DNA of 64,000 nt from BACL27 sp964203235. GTDB lineage: Bacteria; Actinomycetota; Acidimicrobiia; Acidimicrobiales; Ilumatobacteraceae. This document shows, one piece after another, positions 60,113 to 64,000 of the stretch. Under the pieces are notes generated by a model that was not told the origin of the DNA, did not search any database, and was given only the letters and a program-made list of their open reading frames with translations. Each line of letters begins with the position of its first letter. Positions within the stretch are counted from its first letter, which is position 1. The stretch covers positions 744,001 to 808,000 of the forward strand of contig CAXNLE010000001.1 of the NCBI GenBank assembly GCA_964203235.1, written 5' to 3'. The position numbers were made by a program, and so were the translations under genes.

Positions 60113-61290
60113 TCAGCCGCAGCACCAACAGAAATCAATACTCCGCCGACTACACCTGGCCTTGCGGTAACTTCGTCTAACGCTGGTTCAAAATCTGGCG
60201 CAACAAAATCTGCCTCGACACCAGCATCACGTGCCAATTTATTAACAGTTCGTTTTTGTGAAGACTCAACAAGCGAAATAACTACACCCTTAGAACCTGC
60301 ACGACCTGTTCGACCGGATCTGTGGATGTAATCTTTATGGTCTGCCGGTGGGTCAAAATGCACTACACATGGCACATCATCAATATGGATACCACGCGCC
60401 GCAACGTCAGTCGCGACTAGAGCATTAGACCTGCCACGACGAAACTCTTCAAGTGAACGTTCGCGTTGAGCCTGACTTTTGTTGCCATGAATAATTGATG
60501 ATCTCACGCCTGAGTTGTCGAGTTGCTTTGCTAGTCGATCGCAACCATGCTTTGTTCGGCAGAACAAAATAATTCTCTCGTAGTGATTAACCAACTGAGA
60601 AATGGTCTCTACTCTGTCGTTACGACTCACCATCCAAAACTTGTGTTCAATATCCGGTTCAGCTTCTTGTGAGTTTGACTCGTGTCTCTTTGGATTATTT
60701 TGAAACTCTTTAACAACTTGAGAGATGTCACCATCTAAAGTTGCTGAGAACAACAAAACTTGGCGCTGTTTCGGGAGCGCGCGAAGCAATCGTCGAACCG
60801 CAGGCAAAAAGCCCATGTCAGACATTCGGTCTGCTTCGTCAAGCACGGCAATCGTCACTGCACTTAGAGACATGTCACGACGTTCGATCAAATCTTCGAG
60901 ACGGCCTGGTGTAGCAACGATTATGCTCGCACCACGAACGGCCTTTACTTGTGGACCATAACCGGCGCCACCGTAAACAGATGCAACTCGCAAATCGGTA
61001 CCCTCGCATAGCATCGCAATTTCTTTTGCAACTTGGATCGCTAATTCACGCGTCGGTACCAAAACCAAACCACCTGGCTGACCTGGCTTTGACTTTTGCA
61101 AGCGAACTGCCAACACCAATCCGAAGGCGATCGTTTTGCCAGAACCCGTTGGGGCTTTACCGCAAACGTCGTTTCCGGCTAGACCATCTGGCAACGCCGC
61201 TTCTTGAATTTCAAACGGTGATGCAATGCCACGCGCGCTTAACTTGTCGGCGAATTTCGCCGGAACACCGAGATCTACGAAACTTTTCAT
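60109..61290 (-). CDS. DEAD-box RNA helicase
   Basis: 393 residues with the complete motif series: Q-motif near residue 28, APTGSGKT, PTRELA, GGAGYGPQ, TPGR, VLDEADRM, SAT, RGIHIDDV and HRSGRTGRAG. Short C-terminal tail with few basic residues, in contrast to CsdA/DeaD. Probably acts in RNA remodelling or ribosome assembly. It starts 2 nt after the stop of the lactone oxidase. Confidence 0.93.
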   Translation of the reverse strand: MKSFVDLGVPAKFADKLSARGIASPFEIQEAALPDGLAGNDVCGKAPTGSGKTIAFGLVLAVRLQKSKPGQPGGLVLVPTRELAIQVAKEIAMLCEGTDLRVASVYGGAGYGPQVKAVRGASIIVATPGRLEDLIERRDMSLSAVTIAVLDEADRMSDMGFLPAVRRLLRALPKQRQVLLFSATLDGDISQVVKEFQNNPKRHESNSQEAEPDIEHKFWMVSRNDRVETISQLVNHYERIILFCRTKHGCDRLAKQLDNSGVRSSIIHGNKSQAQRERSLEEFRRGRSNALVATDVAARGIHIDDVPCVVHFDPPADHKDYIHRSGRTGRAGSKGVVISLVESSQKRTVNKLARDAGVEADFVAPDFEPALDEVTARPGVVGGVLISVGAAAE

Positions 61291-61292
61291 GG

Positions 61293-62600
61293 CTATTTAC
61301 CTAGAACAGTCTCAAGATATGCATTGGAAAATACACGCTTTGGGTCAACTTGATCGCGGACCGTTTGAAATATTTGCCACTTTGGATATCGGGGCGCAAG
61401 AGTCTCAGAATTCTGAAAATGTAACTTGCCCCAATGTGGGCGTCCTTGATATGAGTTCATGATTGATTCAACTGCTTTGAAATACGGCACAAAGTCCATT
61501 CCTTTATATATATGAACTGCGATATACGCAGATTCTCGATTACTCGCTGTACTTAGCGGAATCTCATCTGGGGCTGTAAAGCGAACCTCAACAGGAAAAT
61601 TCAGGAAGAACCCACTATCTCCTACTAGTCTACGGACACGATTCAGTGCTTCAGCACATGCGTCTCGAGGTATTGCGTATTCCATCTCATAGAACTTGAC
61701 GATTCGTTTACTGGTGAAAACTTTAAAACTCGCGTCCGAGTACATATTCTTACCCGATGCTGGCAACGCCTTAGCCAGTTTGGGTATCAGCGAAGGTCGT
61801 GCTCTACCGAGCATGCAGACTGCACCAAACGCATGATTCTCCATCAACGTTTTTGAACACCAATGTGACATCTTCCCCATTGGTTCGGCAGGCTCAAGTG
61901 TGCGATTATTGCGTTTTGTCAGAGCCCAACCTGTGTGTGGCACCCAGAAAAACTCGAAATGGTCGTTTGATTCGATGTGATGGTCAAGATTTTCGAGCAA
62001 CTCATCGACACGCATAGGTTGCTCAATGACCGCAAGATTAAATGCCGAAACTAGTTGCAGCGTGACAGTGCTGATAACTCCTAGCGCGCCGAGACCAACG
62101 CGTGCGCAGTGAAATAGCTCAGAATTGGATGTCGCTGAACATTCAACAACCGACGAATCAGCGAGAACAATTCGGAGCGCCAATACTTGATTGGCGATGC
62201 CGGTAAATTTGACTCCGGTGCCGTGGGTTGAAGTCGAAATTGAACCAGCGATTGTTTGATAAGCAATATCACCAAGATTCTGCATTGCTAAACAATTGTT
62301 CTGCAGAATCATATTCAATTCTGATAATTGGATACCCGATTGAACCGTTACTGTCTTTGCGAGTTTGTCAATCTCAATAACCGCATCGTAGTTAGACAGA
62401 TCAATTAGCAACTCTTCTGATAAAGCAATTGCTGTGAAACTATGTCCAGACCCGACAGCCTTGACTCGGATATTTTTTGAAATCGCCAACTGCACGACCC
62501 GCTGAATTTCCTCTTCAGTTCTAGGCTTGAATAGTGAAATGTTGTCAACTTGTTGATTGCCAGCCCAATTTGACCAGCTAGTTTTGTGCAGTGGCTTCAT
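61293..62600 (-). CDS. Sugar 1,4-lactone oxidase (ALO/gulonolactone oxidase family)
   Basis: 435-residue VAO-type flavoprotein: KAVGSGHSFTAIA (flavin-binding loop), STHGTGVKFTG, and the C-terminal HWGK (GRPHWGKLHF) that marks aldonolactone oxidases. It oxidises L-gulono- or D-arabinono-1,4-lactone, or another polyol or lactone. ATG 62600 is taken; an in-frame TTG at 62624 would give a TTGA overlap with the MFS gene and 8 more residues. Confidence 0.88.
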   Translation of the reverse strand: MKPLHKTSWSNWAGNQQVDNISLFKPRTEEEIQRVVQLAISKNIRVKAVGSGHSFTAIALSEELLIDLSNYDAVIEIDKLAKTVTVQSGIQLSELNMILQNNCLAMQNLGDIAYQTIAGSISTSTHGTGVKFTGIANQVLALRIVLADSSVVECSATSNSELFHCARVGLGALGVISTVTLQLVSAFNLAVIEQPMRVDELLENLDHHIESNDHFEFFWVPHTGWALTKRNNRTLEPAEPMGKMSHWCSKTLMENHAFGAVCMLGRARPSLIPKLAKALPASGKNMYSDASFKVFTSKRIVKFYEMEYAIPRDACAEALNRVRRLVGDSGFFLNFPVEVRFTAPDEIPLSTASNRESAYIAVHIYKGMDFVPYFKAVESIMNSYQGRPHWGKLHFQNSETLAPRYPKWQIFQTVRDQVDPKRVFSNAYLETVLGK

Positions 62601-62620
62601 AAAATCAATCGTAAAACTCG

Positions 62621-63880
62621 TCAAACTCGTTGTGCGGTTACGCGAGTGCGAGTCAGTCTTCGAATACCAATCACGACCAATACGAGCGCCAATACGGTGC
62701 CCATATTACTGAGCATATGAAAACCGAATGCTTTACGAATAAAACCACTTGAGAATCCCGCCATCCCTCCACAAAAACTCATTAACAAGTCGGCGGCGCC
62801 TTGAACTGTCACACGTGAACTCTCCGGCACAGATTCGACTAAGAGGCTCGACCCACCGATGAGTCCAAAACTCCAGCCAAGGCCCAATAACCAAAGTGAT
62901 GGCCACAGCAATGTCGCAGCATCTCCAGCAAGAGCCGCCATGACAGTTGCCGCAACGAGCAACACACCACCAACAGAAACTGTCAATAATTTGCCACGTC
63001 GATCAGCAAATTTACCGACAAGCGGACTAAATGCATACATGCCAGCGATGTGCAATGAAATCACATAAGGACTGACATCTTCGTGGCCATGAAGTTTTAA
63101 ATGAACGGGCGTCATCGTCATCACTGCGACCATAGTGACTTGCGAGATCACCATTGATGCGAGCGCGACACGCGCATTTCGAATGCCAGAAATTATACGT
63201 AATGCGGCACCCCAATTTGGAGTCACGACACCTACACCTTGCTGCGAGATCAGTCCCCCACTGACTTCGAGCGGATCAGGTCGCAGTCGAATGGCAGTAT
63301 TTGCCAACGCAAACACGAAAAAAAATGCTGACGCAATCCATGGACCTGTGTAAAGGCTCCAGCCGAACGTATCTACTCCTATTTGCTCAGCAGGTTTTAT
63401 CAACACTGGGCCAAATACGGCGCCGAAAGTTGAGCCGAACAAGATGTAGCTCATGGCCTGACTGCGTTGTTCGGGTGCCGCCAAATCCATCGCGGCATAT
63501 CGCGATAACAAATTCGATGCTTGACCCGAACCATATAGAAAAAGACCAAATAGAAAAAACGGCAATGAGTTTCGATTGACGCCGAAACCTGCGATTAATC
63601 CACCGGCGATGGCCAATGAATAACCGTATTCGAGACCGACGCGCCGACCACGCTTGCTCATAACACGGGCCAACACTTGCGACATGAACGCCGAACCCAT
63701 CGTGAATGTCGCACTCGACAAGCCACCCCAAGGCGTTTGCTGACCGAGGATGTCTTGAATTACAAACGCACCGACGGTAACAGCAGCCGACAAAGAAGCC
63801 GCTGCAACAACTTGTCCAGTTACCAACACCCTCAGCGTCCGCGCCTGCAACGCAACGAGATCAATGCTTGGCTCAGTCAC
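62621..63880 (-). CDS. MFS transporter
   Basis: 419 residues with 12 hydrophobic spans and the loop 2-3 motif (RVMSKRGRRVGLE) of major facilitators. No substrate signature; the close coupling with a lactone oxidase suggests a sugar or lactone, weakly. GTG start at 63880. Confidence 0.86.
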   Translation of the reverse strand: MTEPSIDLVALQARTLRVLVTGQVVAAASLSAAVTVGAFVIQDILGQQTPWGGLSSATFTMGSAFMSQVLARVMSKRGRRVGLEYGYSLAIAGGLIAGFGVNRNSLPFFLFGLFLYGSGQASNLLSRYAAMDLAAPEQRSQAMSYILFGSTFGAVFGPVLIKPAEQIGVDTFGWSLYTGPWIASAFFFVFALANTAIRLRPDPLEVSGGLISQQGVGVVTPNWGAALRIISGIRNARVALASMVISQVTMVAVMTMTPVHLKLHGHEDVSPYVISLHIAGMYAFSPLVGKFADRRGKLLTVSVGGVLLVAATVMAALAGDAATLLWPSLWLLGLGWSFGLIGGSSLLVESVPESSRVTVQGAADLLMSFCGGMAGFSSGFIRKAFGFHMLSNMGTVLALVLVVIGIRRLTRTRVTAQRV

Positions 63881-64000
63881 CTTGAATGCGAATCTGTATC
63901 TACTTACAAAATCTATATACGATCATGCAGAATATATGACGAAAACCATCACGTATTCCAATTTTCTTACCTTCGTCATATGACCGTCCTGAGTATGAGA
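63881..64000. other. Upstream region of the MFS gene with 10-bp inverted repeat
   Basis: ATATGACGAA (63934-63943) and TTCGTCATAT (63972-63981) are perfect reverse complements 28 bp apart, which could be two half-operators. An ATG at 63980 opens a frame on the plus strand that runs off the window after seven codons; I do not call it a gene. Confidence 0.5.

Noticed and set aside
63980..64000. Start of a plus-strand gene at the right edge
   Set aside because: Only seven codons are visible and no ribosome-binding site; cannot be supported.
1..64000. tRNA, rRNA, CRISPR arrays, IS elements, prophage
   Set aside because: Read through all gaps on both strands; all are short and none shows such features. 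The holin-like name at 4198-4512 does not indicate a phage.

Overview
The window looks like a chromosomal segment of a streamlined, fairly low-GC actinobacterium. The lineage markers are the Pup-proteasome pair Dop and ARC/Mpa (ending in GQYL), a DUF3151 protein, a GuaB1-type IMPDH paralogue, an F420-type luciferase-like oxidoreductase, type II transaldolase and an actinobacterial holin-like membrane protein. A planktonic Acidimicrobiia-like relative is my guess; it is inference, not shown. Coding is extremely dense: no gap exceeds about 200 bp, many genes overlap by 4 nt (ATGA, GTGA or TTGA), and I see no tRNA, rRNA, CRISPR array or insertion sequence.

Layout. 1-4.5 kb: dop (cut by the window edge) and arc, a small ferredoxin, trmI, and a run of three small, mostly membrane proteins. 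4.5-8.2 kb: dacB coupled to an ADP-forming acyl-CoA synthetase, divergent from a fatty acid desaturase. 9-13.5 kb: unknown protein, transketolase, transaldolase and LOG-family protein in one overlapping operon. 13.6-25.3 kb: housekeeping genes (typA, rnd, rhodanese, a MobA-like transferase, DUF3151, M18 aminopeptidase, plsC, cmk, guaB1, an alpha/beta hydrolase, tsaC). 25.4-30.8 kb: a complete branched-chain amino acid (Liv-type) ABC transporter whose binding protein appears circularly permuted and whose LivH carries an extra extracytoplasmic beta domain. 30.8-41.9 kb: ctaA, a TetR-SnoaL fusion, a methyltransferase, a secreted M23 peptidase, a histidine phosphatase, a lipoprotein, a heterodimeric ABC exporter and a hexapeptide acyltransferase.

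41.9-60.1 kb is an accessory catabolic region: carboxylesterase, FAD amine oxidase, SDR, Gfo/Idh/MocA dehydrogenase, metallo-beta-lactamase-fold hydrolase, TauE exporter, class III aminotransferase, then a co-directional series of M20 amidohydrolase, N-carbamoyl-D-amino acid hydrolase, a fused Fe-S/molybdopterin hydroxylase, an SsnA-like amidohydrolase, a luciferase-like oxidoreductase and a second, three-subunit molybdenum hydroxylase. Together these could hydroxylate an N-heterocycle and hydrolyse the ring-opened ureido products, but the substrate cannot be read from sequence. 60.1-63.9 kb: a DEAD-box helicase, a sugar-lactone oxidase and an MFS transporter.

The most notable observations are the permuted LivJ, a typA gene whose only reasonable start is ATT, a recurrent TANNNT-N6-start signature implying many leaderless mRNAs (including a divergent pair whose two -10 boxes share two base pairs), AT-rich inverted repeats spanning both stop codons at several convergent junctions, and the two-hydroxylase catabolic cluster.
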